From assembly GCA_902588965.1 (NCBI GenBank), contig CACIRD010000007.1:1-43013 (forward strand): a stretch of 43,013 nucleotides of DNA, given 5' to 3'. The notes under the pieces are model-generated. The model was not told the DNA's origin. It searched no databases and saw only the letters and a program-made list of their open reading frames with translations. Made by a program: the position numbers and the translations under genes. Positions 1-7,939 of this stretch are shown here, in pieces. Origin of the DNA: an uncultured Pelagibacteraceae bacterium. Lineage in GTDB: Bacteria; Pseudomonadota; Alphaproteobacteria; Pelagibacterales; Pelagibacteraceae. Position 1 is the stretch's first letter, and each line of letters opens with the position of its first letter.

Positions 1-313
1 TAGACTCTTTCTTTCTTTCTTTTTTAGGGATAGCTTTTAAAGGATTATTTCCTTTTTCTGGCATCGGCATCAATTCTTTTTCTCCAAGAATTCTTGCAAC
101 ACGTGTAGTTGGTTGTGCTCCTTTATCTAGCCAGTATTTTATTCTCTCTGGTTGTAGTCCTATTCTCTCCTTTTTTTCTTTTGGTAACAGAGGATTAAAG
201 AAACCTAATTTTTCAATAAACCTTCCATCTCTTGCAAATCTACTATCTGCAACAACTATTTTATACACAGGTCTTTTTTTTGTTCCGCCCATCGACAGTC
301 TTAATTTAAGCAT
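1..313 (-). CDS. rpsP: 30S ribosomal protein S16 (partial, C-terminus beyond window)
   Basis: Component of the 30S ribosomal subunit. The start codon is at 313 and the frame stays open to the left edge, so about 104 codons are visible and the stop lies outside. The N-terminus [20 protein letters not shown] and the later [12 protein letters not shown] and [12 protein letters not shown] stretches are typical S16. The visible C-terminal part is Lys/Glu-rich and already longer than the roughly 80-residue E. coli protein, as is usual for alphaproteobacterial S16. It lies 12 bases after the ffh stop, matching the widespread ffh-rpsP order. A strong Shine-Dalgarno AAGGAG sits at 319-324, five bases from the ATG. 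Confidence 0.95.
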   Translation of the reverse strand, partial: MLKLRLSMGGTKKRPVYKIVVADSRFARDGRFIEKLGFFNPLLPKEKKERIGLQPERIKYWLDKGAQPTTRVARILGEKELMPMPEKGNNPLKAIPKKERKKES

Positions 314-325
314 TTTATCTCCTTT

Positions 326-1684
326 TTATTTTAGTTGATTAAAAAGTTCTGGCGGTAATCCTTTATCAGCCATTCCTTTCATATTTCCTTTTGACATCTT
401 TTTCATCATGTCAGACATCATTTTAAATTGTTTTAACAATTTATTGATAGTGGCAATATCTGTTCCTGAGCCATTAGCAATTCTTTTTTTTCTTGATCCA
501 TCTATAATTTTGGGTATCTCCCTTTCTTTTTTTGTCATAGATAAAATTATCGCCTCATTTTGAGAAATTATTTTTTCATCAATACCCGCCTGGTCCATTT
601 GGGATTTTATTTTTGAAACCCCTGGCAAAAAAGACATTACGCCCTCAATTCCACCCATTTTTTTCATTTGTCTTAATTGTGATAAATAATCCTCTAATGA
701 AAACTGACCTTTTTTTAATTTTTCCTCAGTTTTTTTTAATTTTTCTTCATCTAGATCCTCTGATGCTTTTTCTACAAGAGATACAATATCCCCCATTCCT
801 AAAATTCTATTTGCAATTCTTTCAGGATGAAAAATTTCAAAATTTTCAATTTTTTCACCAACACCCAAAAACTTTATTGGAACATCAGAAACATATTTCA
901 TACTTAAAGCTGCGCCACCTCTTGCATCACCATCAGCTCTAGTTAAAACAATTCCAGAAAGGTTAACTGTATTTTTAAATTCTTTAGCTACTTCTGCTGC
1001 AACTTGTCCTGTAAGAGAGTCGGCTACTAGAAAAGTTTCAGTTGGTTTAATTATATTTTCTATTTGTTTTATCTCACTCATCATTTGGAGATCAATTTGT
1101 GTTCTTCCAGCGGTATCGAATAAAATTATTTCAGCGCCATTTAAGTTTGCTGCATTTATTGCTCTTCTACATATATCTATGGGTAATTGCCCATCAATTA
1201 CTGGCAGTGTTAAAATATTATTTTGTTCACCAAGAGTTTTCAGCTGTTCTTGAGCAGCTGGTCTGTAAACATCAAGACTGGTCAGCATAACTTTTTTTTT
1301 TTTATTTTTTTCTAAAAATTTTCCTAATTTTGCAGCTGTGGTTGTTTTTCCAGAACCTTGTAGCCCAACAAGCATCATTGTAACTGGTGGTACAGCATTT
1401 AAATTTATATCTTCATTCTTTTCACCAAGTAATTTTACTATTTCATCGTAGACTATTTTGACTACCATTTGTCCTGGTGAAGTAGATCTTATTATTTCTT
1501 TACCTAAAACCTTCGGCTTAACATTTGCAATAAATTTTTTTGTGACATCTAATGATACATCTGCTTCTAAAAGAGCTTGTCTAATACCTCTTAATCCTTC
1601 ATCAACTTGATTTTCATCAAGTGATGGTGCTTTTTTTAGCGAAGAAAAAACTTCTTCAAATTTATTTGTCAAATTTTCAAACAT
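326..1684 (-). CDS. ffh: Signal recognition particle protein Ffh
   Basis: GTPase that binds 4.5S RNA and signal peptides to deliver nascent membrane proteins to FtsY at the inner membrane. The 452 residues match full family length. The N domain (about 1-95) is followed by a G domain with P-loop GLQGSGKTTTAAKLGK, DVYRPAAQEQL, DTAGR and TRADGDARGGAA (the usual TKLDGD is TRADGD). A Met-rich M domain starts near residue 300 and contains the RNA-binding RIANGSGT motif. A run of 12 T at 1292-1303 encodes the Lys-rich loop after the P-loop helix. It heads an ffh-rpsP operon and follows a structured RNA leader that probably regulates it. Confidence 0.98.
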   Translation of the reverse strand: MFENLTNKFEEVFSSLKKAPSLDENQVDEGLRGIRQALLEADVSLDVTKKFIANVKPKVLGKEIIRSTSPGQMVVKIVYDEIVKLLGEKNEDINLNAVPPVTMMLVGLQGSGKTTTAAKLGKFLEKNKKKKVMLTSLDVYRPAAQEQLKTLGEQNNILTLPVIDGQLPIDICRRAINAANLNGAEIILFDTAGRTQIDLQMMSEIKQIENIIKPTETFLVADSLTGQVAAEVAKEFKNTVNLSGIVLTRADGDARGGAALSMKYVSDVPIKFLGVGEKIENFEIFHPERIANRILGMGDIVSLVEKASEDLDEEKLKKTEEKLKKGQFSLEDYLSQLRQMKKMGGIEGVMSFLPGVSKIKSQMDQAGIDEKIISQNEAIILSMTKKEREIPKIIDGSRKKRIANGSGTDIATINKLLKQFKMMSDMMKKMSKGNMKGMADKGLPPELFNQLK

Positions 1685-1689
1685 ATTTT

Positions 1690-1800
1690 TATCCAGCAGC
1701 TATCGCACCAGTGGGCGAACCCTCGCAGACTGGTGTCGATCTCTTTGTTGCCAAAGACACCGCAAATTGCTTATTTTGCGGAAACTGCAATAAACTATAA
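1690..1800 (-). promoter_or_regulatory. Structured RNA leader upstream of ffh (ffh-motif-like cis element)
   Basis: This is a GC-rich island directly before the ffh start. Read on the minus strand it folds into three nested or consecutive hairpins. The first pairs 1775-1781 with 1760-1766 (CCGCAAA/TTTGCGG). The second is CTTTG-GCAA-CAAAG at 1743-1756, with a GNRA tetraloop. The third pairs 1729-1735 with 1706-1712 (CACCAGT/ACTGGTG), is extended by 1737-1739 with 1703-1705, and is capped by a GCGA/TCGC stem at 1715-1726. From memory, a conserved leader of the SRP protein gene has been reported as a candidate cis-regulatory RNA in Pelagibacter, and this position and composition fit. The ligand or regulator is unknown to me. 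It does not contain the conserved 4.5S RNA loop, so it is not the SRP RNA gene. Confidence 0.75.
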
Positions 1801-1841
1801 TAGCACTTCAAAAAGTCAATAAATAAGTTAAGTATTATTAT

Positions 1842-2666
1842 ATGGAATTCAAAGCTTACAAAATGGATGGTCTAGGAAATGACTTTGTAATTATTGACAG
1901 AAGAGAAGATGATGTAAATCTCTCTAAAGAACAAATAATAAAAATAGGTAATAGAAACAATGTTGGGTTTGATCAAATAATATTTATTGAAAAAAAGGCC
2001 AATGATGCTTTTCCAATTAAAATTTATAATCCTGATGGTATTGAGGTAGGTGCATGTGGAAATGGAAGTAGATGCATTGCTTATTTAATATCAAAAGAAA
2101 ATAATCAAAAAAAAATAAAATTGGAAGCAGACAAAAGAATTCTAAAAGCAGAAATTTTAGGTGAAAAAATAGTGAAAATAAATATGGGTTTAACAAAGTT
2201 CAAGGGATGGAAAGATATACCGCTTATAGAAGGATTGGATCCAAGGAAAGTTGCGATAGATTTTTTAGAAAAAGAATATGGACTTGGTCACTGCGTAAAT
2301 GTAGGTAATCCTCATATAGTTTTTTTTGTTAAAGATTGTGAAAAAATAGATATTGAAAAAATTGGACCTAAAATTGAAAACCATCATTATTTCCCTGAAA
2401 GAATAAATGTAACTTTTGCAGAGGTAGCAGATGATTTTAAAAATATAAAAGTAAAAGTTTGGGAAAGAGGAGCAGGTAAAACTAAAGCTTGTGGAACAGC
2501 TGCTTGTGCAACTGTAGTAGTTGGATATCTAAATGGATTAACGGAAAGAATTTGCAATGTTCATTTTAAAGAGGGGGCTCTGGAGATTTTTTCTGATATG
2601 GTTGATTGTCATGTATATATGACTGGACCTGTATCTGATATTAAAGAAATAACATTAAAAATTTAA
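1842..2666 (+). CDS. dapF: Diaminopimelate epimerase
   Basis: Converts LL- to meso-diaminopimelate for lysine and peptidoglycan synthesis in the cytoplasm. The 274 residues match family length. The two catalytic cysteines are C72 in GACGNGSRC and C217 in KACGTAACA, and the N-terminal KMDGLGNDFV and GNPHIV motifs are typical. It diverges from ffh, and its stop overlaps the ftsY start by one base (TAATG), so the two are probably translationally coupled. Confidence 0.97.
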   Translation: MEFKAYKMDGLGNDFVIIDRREDDVNLSKEQIIKIGNRNNVGFDQIIFIEKKANDAFPIKIYNPDGIEVGACGNGSRCIAYLISKENNQKKIKLEADKRILKAEILGEKIVKINMGLTKFKGWKDIPLIEGLDPRKVAIDFLEKEYGLGHCVNVGNPHIVFFVKDCEKIDIEKIGPKIENHHYFPERINVTFAEVADDFKNIKVKVWERGAGKTKACGTAACATVVVGYLNGLTERICNVHFKEGALEIFSDMVDCHVYMTGPVSDIKEITLKI

Positions 2667-3583
2667 TGGGTTTATTTGATAAATTTAAATTGGGTTTTAA
2701 AAAAAGTGCTTCTACTTTTACGTCCGGTCTTAAAGAAATAATTATAAAAAAAGAAATAGATGATAAAACACTTGACGAAATCGAAGATTTCTTAATTCAG
2801 TCTGATGTAGGTGTTGCAGCATCTGAAGAAATTAAAAATATAATTGCTGAAAAAAAAATTGATCCAAGCAAGAATAAAGTTGATGAAATTAATTCAATTT
2901 TGAAAACGTATATAATTGATTTAATGTCACCGTTGGAAAATGAGAATTTTTTTAAAAATAAAAGTAATTTGAATGCTATACTTGTTTCAGGTGTTAATGG
3001 AGTTGGAAAAACTACCACAATAGGAAAAATAGGAAAAATATTAAAATCTAATAGTAATAAAGTTATCTTTTCAGCATCAGATACCTTTAGAGCTGCAGCT
3101 ATTGAACAATTAGAAAATTGGGCTAAAAAAATAGATGTAGAAATTATCAAATCTTCACAAGGTTCTGATCCTGCATCTGTTGCATATAAAGCTGTCGACG
3201 AAGCTATAAAAAAAAAATTTACGCATGTATTGATAGATACTGCAGGAAGGTTACAAAATAAAAAAAATTTGATGGAAGAATATAAAAAAATTGCCAATGT
3301 TACAAAAAAGATTGATCCAAATGCTCCCCACGAAGTATTATTAATTCTTGATGCAACTTCTGGTCAAAATGTGATTAGCCAAGTTGAAGAGTTTAATAAA
3401 ATAATTCCAATTACAGGTTTAATTATGACTAAACTAGATGGAACTGCAAAGGGTGGTATTTTAATTGCAATTGCAAAAAAATATAAATTACCAATAATTG
3501 CTTTAGGATTAGGTGAAAAAGAAGATGATTTACAAATTTTTAAAGCAGAACAATTTGCAAATGCTTTTACTCAATTTAATTAA
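2666..3583 (+). CDS. ftsY: Signal recognition particle receptor FtsY
   Basis: Membrane-associated SRP receptor GTPase and partner of Ffh. It has the NG-domain motifs SGVNGVGKTTTIGKIGK (P-loop, about residue 109), DTFRAAAIEQL, DTAGRLQNKKNLMEE and TKLDGTAKGG. At 305 residues it is short: it lacks the long acidic N-terminal A domain of the E. coli protein and keeps only a short basic start (MGLFDKFKLGFKKS) that may form the membrane-binding helix. It follows dapF with a one-base overlap, and its 3' end overlaps the convergent hydrolase gene by 8 bases. The partner gene ffh lies about 1 kb away on the other strand. Confidence 0.97.
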   Translation: MGLFDKFKLGFKKSASTFTSGLKEIIIKKEIDDKTLDEIEDFLIQSDVGVAASEEIKNIIAEKKIDPSKNKVDEINSILKTYIIDLMSPLENENFFKNKSNLNAILVSGVNGVGKTTTIGKIGKILKSNSNKVIFSASDTFRAAAIEQLENWAKKIDVEIIKSSQGSDPASVAYKAVDEAIKKKFTHVLIDTAGRLQNKKNLMEEYKKIANVTKKIDPNAPHEVLLILDATSGQNVISQVEEFNKIIPITGLIMTKLDGTAKGGILIAIAKKYKLPIIALGLGEKEDDLQIFKAEQFANAFTQFN

Positions 3584-4388
3584 CATCAGTAGTGTTTATA
3601 AAATTTTTAATAGATTGAACTAAATCCTCATTATAATCCATCATGTGATCATCATAATCGTTAAAATACTTAAATTTTGAGCTACTTATATTTTCATAAA
3701 TTTTTAAACCCATGTTAAATGGAACAATTGTGTCTTTTTTGCCATGCAAAATTAAAATTGGCGAATTAATTTCGCTTAATTTACTTAAAGTTTCATATTT
3801 ATCTTTTAAAATAAGATTTACGGGTAAATAAGGGTAATATTTTTTTGCAAGCTCCGTCATTGATGTAAATGGTGACTCTAAAATTATTCCTGAAAATTTA
3901 AATTCTTTTGCTAAATCAACAGCTATCGCAGTACCAAGTGACTCTCCGTATAAAATTATTTGGTTATCTTTTACGTTTTTCAAATTAAGCCAGTATTTTA
4001 CTGCTCTAGCATCTTTGTATAATCCTTTTTCTGTTGGTTTTCCATCATTTCCACTAAAGCCCCTATAGGCAAATATTAAATAATTTATATCAAGCTTAGA
4101 AAATTCATTTAACTTATAAATTCTATTGTCAATTTTGCCCGCATTCCCGTGAAAAAAAAGTAATGTTTTAAAGTTTGGATTTTTTTCAAAGTGCCATGCA
4201 ACTAGTTTTTCGTCAGAAGGTATATAAACCTTTTCAATTTGATGATTTAGTGATGCGTCATCTAAATAATTATTTTCGCCTGGATGATAAAGTAACTTTC
4301 TTTGATAAAAGAATAAAAAAATTACAACAAGTAAATATAATAATACTATAATTAAAAAAATATTTAATAATGTACCGCTAGATTTCAT
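3576..4388 (-). CDS. Membrane-anchored alpha/beta hydrolase (ABHD13/BEM46-like)
   Basis: Serine hydrolase of 270 residues with one N-terminal membrane segment (about 7-28) followed by a hydrolase domain. Visible catalytic residues are the nucleophile S150 in YGESLGTA, an acid at D219 in HGKKDTIVP, and H248 in the DYDDHMMDY stretch. The HGNAG oxyanion-region motif is at about 80-84. It matches the ABHD13/BEM46 family, whose physiological substrate is generally unknown. It lies 12 bases after the small membrane gene, at the end of the transporter/amidase run. Esterase or thioesterase activity is inferred, not shown. Confidence 0.85.
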   Translation of the reverse strand: MKSSGTLLNIFLIIVLLYLLVVIFLFFYQRKLLYHPGENNYLDDASLNHQIEKVYIPSDEKLVAWHFEKNPNFKTLLFFHGNAGKIDNRIYKLNEFSKLDINYLIFAYRGFSGNDGKPTEKGLYKDARAVKYWLNLKNVKDNQIILYGESLGTAIAVDLAKEFKFSGIILESPFTSMTELAKKYYPYLPVNLILKDKYETLSKLSEINSPILILHGKKDTIVPFNMGLKIYENISSSKFKYFNDYDDHMMDYNEDLVQSIKNFINTTDVN

Positions 4389-4400
4389 TAATTAAAAAGG

Positions 4401-4577
4401 CTATTTTTTTTCGAAAAAAGCCTCATATACCATCATAAAAATTGCAATGCCCATCAATATATAGACAGGTAGTACATCCCAAAATGTTATCATCATTGAT
4501 CTTGTAAGCGTTGTTGCAAGACCAATTAAAAAAAATATTGCAAAAGATAAACCTATAATTGTTGTTATTTTATTCAT
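4401..4577 (-). CDS. Small two-helix membrane protein, unknown function
   Basis: A 58-residue hydrophobic protein beginning MNKITTIIGLSF, with two predicted membrane helices (about 5-25 and 33-52) and a charged end FFEKK. I chose the start at 4577 because an AGGA lies six bases upstream. A longer frame from 4613 would add 12 residues inside the amidase gene. It overlaps the amidase stop by 8 bases, which suggests coupling. I do not recognise the family; its size and placement would suit a transporter accessory subunit or a stress-type membrane peptide. Confidence 0.65.
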   Translation of the reverse strand: MNKITTIIGLSFAIFFLIGLATTLTRSMMITFWDVLPVYILMGIAIFMMVYEAFFEKK

Positions 4578-5907
4578 TAAAATTCCTACTTTTTTTTTCC
4601 AACCATCTAGCAATTCCTAAAAATCTATGATCGTCATATTTGTCGCCAATCAGCTGTACACCTAAAGGTAAATTATTTTCTCCTTGAAGTAAAGGAAGAG
4701 AAATACATGGAGTTCCCATGAAAGACCAAAATTTATTAAATTCAGCAGTTCCTGTGCTTTTTAAACCTTTTGGTGCAACGCCTGGGCTAGATGGTGATAA
4801 TACACCATGGTAATCCTCAAAAACTTCTTTGTAAGACTCATAACTTCTTTTAGTAAAATCGATTGCTTCAGCATATTCCTTTGCAGAATACTTATTTCCG
4901 TTTGCTATGGCTTTTTGCATATAATTAGAAAGTTTCTTTTTATTTTTTTTATAATATTCACTAAAATTATTGGCTAAATCAGTTTCATGAATAATCTGAT
5001 GATATTTATTTATTTCTTTAAAATAAGATGGGGTATCAAAGACTTCTATATTTTTTTTAAATGATTTAATAAAATACTCAAATGACTCTCTAGATTTTTT
5101 ATCAACCAATTTCCATGCATCTGTTTTGTAAAAAATAAATTTTGGTTCAAACAAAGGTTCTTTTCTGCAGGCATTTAACATATTTTCTGTAGAATAGTAT
5201 ACTGTTGCCTGATCGTAAGAGTCTTTCTTTATTAAAACTTTTGCTAACATAGCAACATCCTCAACAGTTTTACCAAAAACTCCTATATGGTCTAAAGAGT
5301 AGGAGGTTCTTAAAACACCATTTCTAGATATTAATCCATAAGATGGTTTATAACCAACAACACCACAATAAGATGCAGGCCTTATTACAGATCCTCCTGT
5401 TTGAGATCCGATTGATAGTGGAGCCATATGGGATGCAATTACTGCAGCTGATCCACTTGAAGAACCACCAGGTGTTCTGTTGTAATCGTGTGGGTTTCTT
5501 GTTGCCGGAGGACTTAAATAAGCTAATTCTGAAGTAGCGGTTTTTCCCATTATTATTGCTCCCTCTGATTTTAAAAGATCAACTATTTCAGCATTTTGAG
5601 ATTGTGTTTTTCCTTTTCTTAGAACAGTCCCACACTCAGTAGGCATGTCATAAGTGCCAATTATATCTTTTAGAGCTACGGGTATTCCATGAAGTATTCC
5701 AGTGGCTTTTCCTGATCTTCTATAATTATCAGCTTCCTCTGCTTTTTCTAATAAAAGTTTTTTATCAAAATGAGCCCATGCCTTAATGTCTTTTTCAAAT
5801 TTATGTATTCTATCAATATATTGCTTACAAATTTCTACTGACGTTATTTTTCCATCTTTAATTTTCTCAGCAATTTCGTGAACTGAAAGTGAAAATAAGT
5901 CACTCAT
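4570..5907 (-). CDS. Amidase-signature family amidohydrolase
   Basis: Hydrolyses a carboxamide to acid plus ammonia. About 445 residues. The Ser-cisSer-Lys triad is visible: K80 in ALKDIIGT, the cis serine about S149 in PGGSSSGSAA, and the nucleophile about S173 in GSQTGGSVIRPAS. The gatB and gatC genes are not adjacent, and the C-terminal half is unlike GatA, so a metabolic amidase is more likely than the tRNA amidotransferase subunit. The start at 5907 (MSDLFSLSV) avoids overlap with dctM; an upstream in-frame ATG at 5925 would overlap it by 11 bases. Its position behind the TRAP permease suggests it acts on an imported or related amide, but the substrate is unknown. Confidence 0.88.
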   Translation of the reverse strand: MSDLFSLSVHEIAEKIKDGKITSVEICKQYIDRIHKFEKDIKAWAHFDKKLLLEKAEEADNYRRSGKATGILHGIPVALKDIIGTYDMPTECGTVLRKGKTQSQNAEIVDLLKSEGAIIMGKTATSELAYLSPPATRNPHDYNRTPGGSSSGSAAVIASHMAPLSIGSQTGGSVIRPASYCGVVGYKPSYGLISRNGVLRTSYSLDHIGVFGKTVEDVAMLAKVLIKKDSYDQATVYYSTENMLNACRKEPLFEPKFIFYKTDAWKLVDKKSRESFEYFIKSFKKNIEVFDTPSYFKEINKYHQIIHETDLANNFSEYYKKNKKKLSNYMQKAIANGNKYSAKEYAEAIDFTKRSYESYKEVFEDYHGVLSPSSPGVAPKGLKSTGTAEFNKFWSFMGTPCISLPLLQGENNLPLGVQLIGDKYDDHRFLGIARWLEKKSRNFNE

Positions 5908-5914
5908 TATTACT

Positions 5915-7276
5915 CTAATCTGCAAATAAAGTTTCTGGAAGCCACAATGCTATACCTGGGAAAATATACATTAAAACCATTGCTAATATAACTATTCCAA
6001 GAAATGGCATTATACCTTTAAAAATTTCCAATAATTCTACATTCCTGCTCTGCACTCCCTTTAAATAATATGCTGACATAGCCATTGGTGGAGTTAAAAA
6101 AGAAGTCTGTAAATTTAAAGCTATAAGCATTGCAAAAAAGTAGGGGTTAACTCCAAAAAATTCCACGAGTGGTAAAAAAATTGGGACAAATATAATTAAA
6201 ATCTCAGTCCACTCAAGAGGCCATCCTAGTAAAAAAATTATTAATTGGGTTATCACTAAAAACTGCCAGGGTTGTAGATCCATTGATTTAAAGAAATGCT
6301 CAAATACCTCATGTCCTCCAAGATAAGAAAATACCGAAGCAAAAGTCCAAGAACCAACAAATAGCCACATAATCATAGCGCTAGTTTTAGCTGTTAAAAA
6401 AACTGACTCTTTAAAATTTTTCCATTTTAAAGATTTATAAAAATACGAAAGGACTAAAGAACCAAAGGCTCCTACTGCAGCTGCTTCTGCAGGTGTAGCG
6501 AGCCCTGCTAAAATTGTACCTAGTACTAAAATTATTAACGAAAAAAGTGGTACAAATGAAACTAAAACTTCTTTAAGAATAACAGCCCTCGGTGGAATTT
6601 CTTCAGATGGAGGCTTTGGAGCTAAAGAAGGGTTAAGATACGCTCTTATAATTACATAGATTATGTATAGACCTGCTAACATTAAACCGGGAAAAATAGC
6701 AGCAGCAAATAATCTTAATGGTGAAAGTTGTGCAATCACAGCATAAACTATAAGCATAATGCTTGGAGGTATTAATATTCCTAAACATCCTCCAGAACAA
6801 ATTACGCCAGAAGCAAATTTTTTGTCATAACCCGCTTTTACCATTGCTGGCCAAGCCAAAAGACCCATTAATGTAACAACGGCCCCAATTATTCCTGTTG
6901 CTGTAGAAAATAGTGCACATGTAACAAGAGCTGCTACTGCCATAGATGCAGGCAAACCATGTAAGGCCAGTCTTATTGCAAAAAACAATCTTGAAACAAT
7001 TCCTGCTCTTTCAACTAAATATCCCATAAATAAAAATAAGGGAACTGCGGTCAAAACATTATTATCCATTATGGTATATGTGTTTGAGACAAGCAGTGAA
7101 AAAATCCTATTATCTAAAAGATGCTCCATTCTTGATGGATCAAAATAGGCGTAATAACCAAAACCAACTCCCATCGCAAGTAAAGTAAATGCAATTGGGA
7201 ATCCTAATAAGACTGCAAATAGAAATAAACACATCATAAAAATTGCTATTTCTGGATTTGTTAAACTAAATAACAT
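5915..7276 (-). CDS. dctM: TRAP transporter large permease (DctM)
   Basis: Large integral membrane subunit of a sodium-driven TRAP uptake system. The 453 residues have about 12 hydrophobic segments and typical DctM stretches: VPLFLFMGYLVERAG, GGCLGILIPPSIMLIVY and ATPAEAAAVGA. It overlaps dctQ by 11 bases and is followed by the amidase after 7 bases. The matching binding protein gene is upstream at 7940-9085, beyond a terminator. Sequence stretches resemble the branch associated with 2-oxo/2-hydroxy acids or mannitol/chloroaromatics; the exact substrate cannot be read from this subunit. Confidence 0.95.
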   Translation of the reverse strand: MLFSLTNPEIAIFMMCLFLFAVLLGFPIAFTLLAMGVGFGYYAYFDPSRMEHLLDNRIFSLLVSNTYTIMDNNVLTAVPLFLFMGYLVERAGIVSRLFFAIRLALHGLPASMAVAALVTCALFSTATGIIGAVVTLMGLLAWPAMVKAGYDKKFASGVICSGGCLGILIPPSIMLIVYAVIAQLSPLRLFAAAIFPGLMLAGLYIIYVIIRAYLNPSLAPKPPSEEIPPRAVILKEVLVSFVPLFSLIILVLGTILAGLATPAEAAAVGAFGSLVLSYFYKSLKWKNFKESVFLTAKTSAMIMWLFVGSWTFASVFSYLGGHEVFEHFFKSMDLQPWQFLVITQLIIFLLGWPLEWTEILIIFVPIFLPLVEFFGVNPYFFAMLIALNLQTSFLTPPMAMSAYYLKGVQSRNVELLEIFKGIMPFLGIVILAMVLMYIFPGIALWLPETLFAD

Positions 7277-7856
7277 CTGCTTGGTCGTCCTTTTGTGAAG
7301 TCCTCATTAATACTTTTTCAGTTTCCTCAGCGTCTGCTGATAATCTTTTTGGCCAGTGACCTGTTCTTATACAAATGATCGATCGAAACACTTCACTAAT
7401 ACCTTGAATAGTCAGCAAAGTTCCAGCTAACGGTATCATTGATTTTGCCATATAAATTTGTATTTGGGCTGGACTATTCCAGCTTGTTTCTTTAATCTTC
7501 CATGCAAGAGCAGCATACTCATATCCATAAAAAGCTAAAGCAATTACGCCAGGGAAAAAAAATATAAAATATAAAATTAAATCCACCCAACCTTGAACTC
7601 GGGTTGGAAAAAGTCTGTATAATACGTCTCCTCTAACATGTGCCTCTGTAGATAAACAATACGCTCCCGCCATCATGAAGATTGCGCCATACATCTGCAA
7701 ACTAAAGTCAAAATTCCATAATGTTGGACTATTAAATGCATATGCCATTATCACTTCATAGCAAGTTCCCCCCATTAATATCACTATGCACCATGAAAAA
7801 GCTTTTCCCATTGAGGTACTTAATGTGTCAGCAAATTTTATGAAAGAACGCATCAT
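7266..7856 (-). CDS. dctQ: TRAP transporter small permease (DctQ)
   Basis: Small membrane subunit that pairs with DctM. The 196 residues have four hydrophobic segments, with a charged cytoplasmic tail rich in Glu, Lys and Asp. The MYGAIFMMAGAYCLSTEAHV-type and RGDVLYRLF stretches are characteristic of DctQ. It begins MMRSFIKFADTLS; starting at the second Met would lose only one residue. It overlaps dctM by 11 bases and is separated from dctP by a hairpin terminator. Confidence 0.93.
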   Translation of the reverse strand: MMRSFIKFADTLSTSMGKAFSWCIVILMGGTCYEVIMAYAFNSPTLWNFDFSLQMYGAIFMMAGAYCLSTEAHVRGDVLYRLFPTRVQGWVDLILYFIFFFPGVIALAFYGYEYAALAWKIKETSWNSPAQIQIYMAKSMIPLAGTLLTIQGISEVFRSIICIRTGHWPKRLSADAEETEKVLMRTSQKDDQADVI

Positions 7857-7892
7857 ATTATTGTATGTTAAATTATTACCTTAAATCAAACA

Positions 7893-7924
7893 AAAAAAAG
7901 GGGACCATTTGGTCCCCTTTTTTT
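7893..7924 (-). terminator. Hairpin terminator between dctP and dctQ
   Basis: A perfect inverted repeat: an A-tract then GGGGACC, a four-base ATTT loop, GGTCCCC, then seven T. Because the arms carry both A and T tracts it works in either direction. The genes on both sides run on the minus strand, so it should end most dctP transcripts and let some read through to dctQ and dctM, giving more binding protein than permease. Confidence 0.9.
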
Positions 7925-7939
7925 AAATTTTAATACTAT

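Noticed and set aside
613..942. Plus-strand open frame inside ffh
   Set aside because: Low-complexity Leu/Phe/His-rich translation, antisense to an evident full-length gene; explained as a shadow of ffh.
1690..1800. GC-rich ffh leader as a tRNA or the SRP RNA gene
   Set aside because: No cloverleaf and no conserved SRP loop; the hairpins fit a cis leader better.
2797..3297. 166-codon minus-strand open frame within ftsY
   Set aside because: Antisense to the conserved GTPase domain, no recognisable motif or ribosome binding site.
4570..5907. Amidase as GatA of the tRNA amidotransferase
   Set aside because: No gatB or gatC adjacent, divergent C-terminal half, and a transporter-operon setting.
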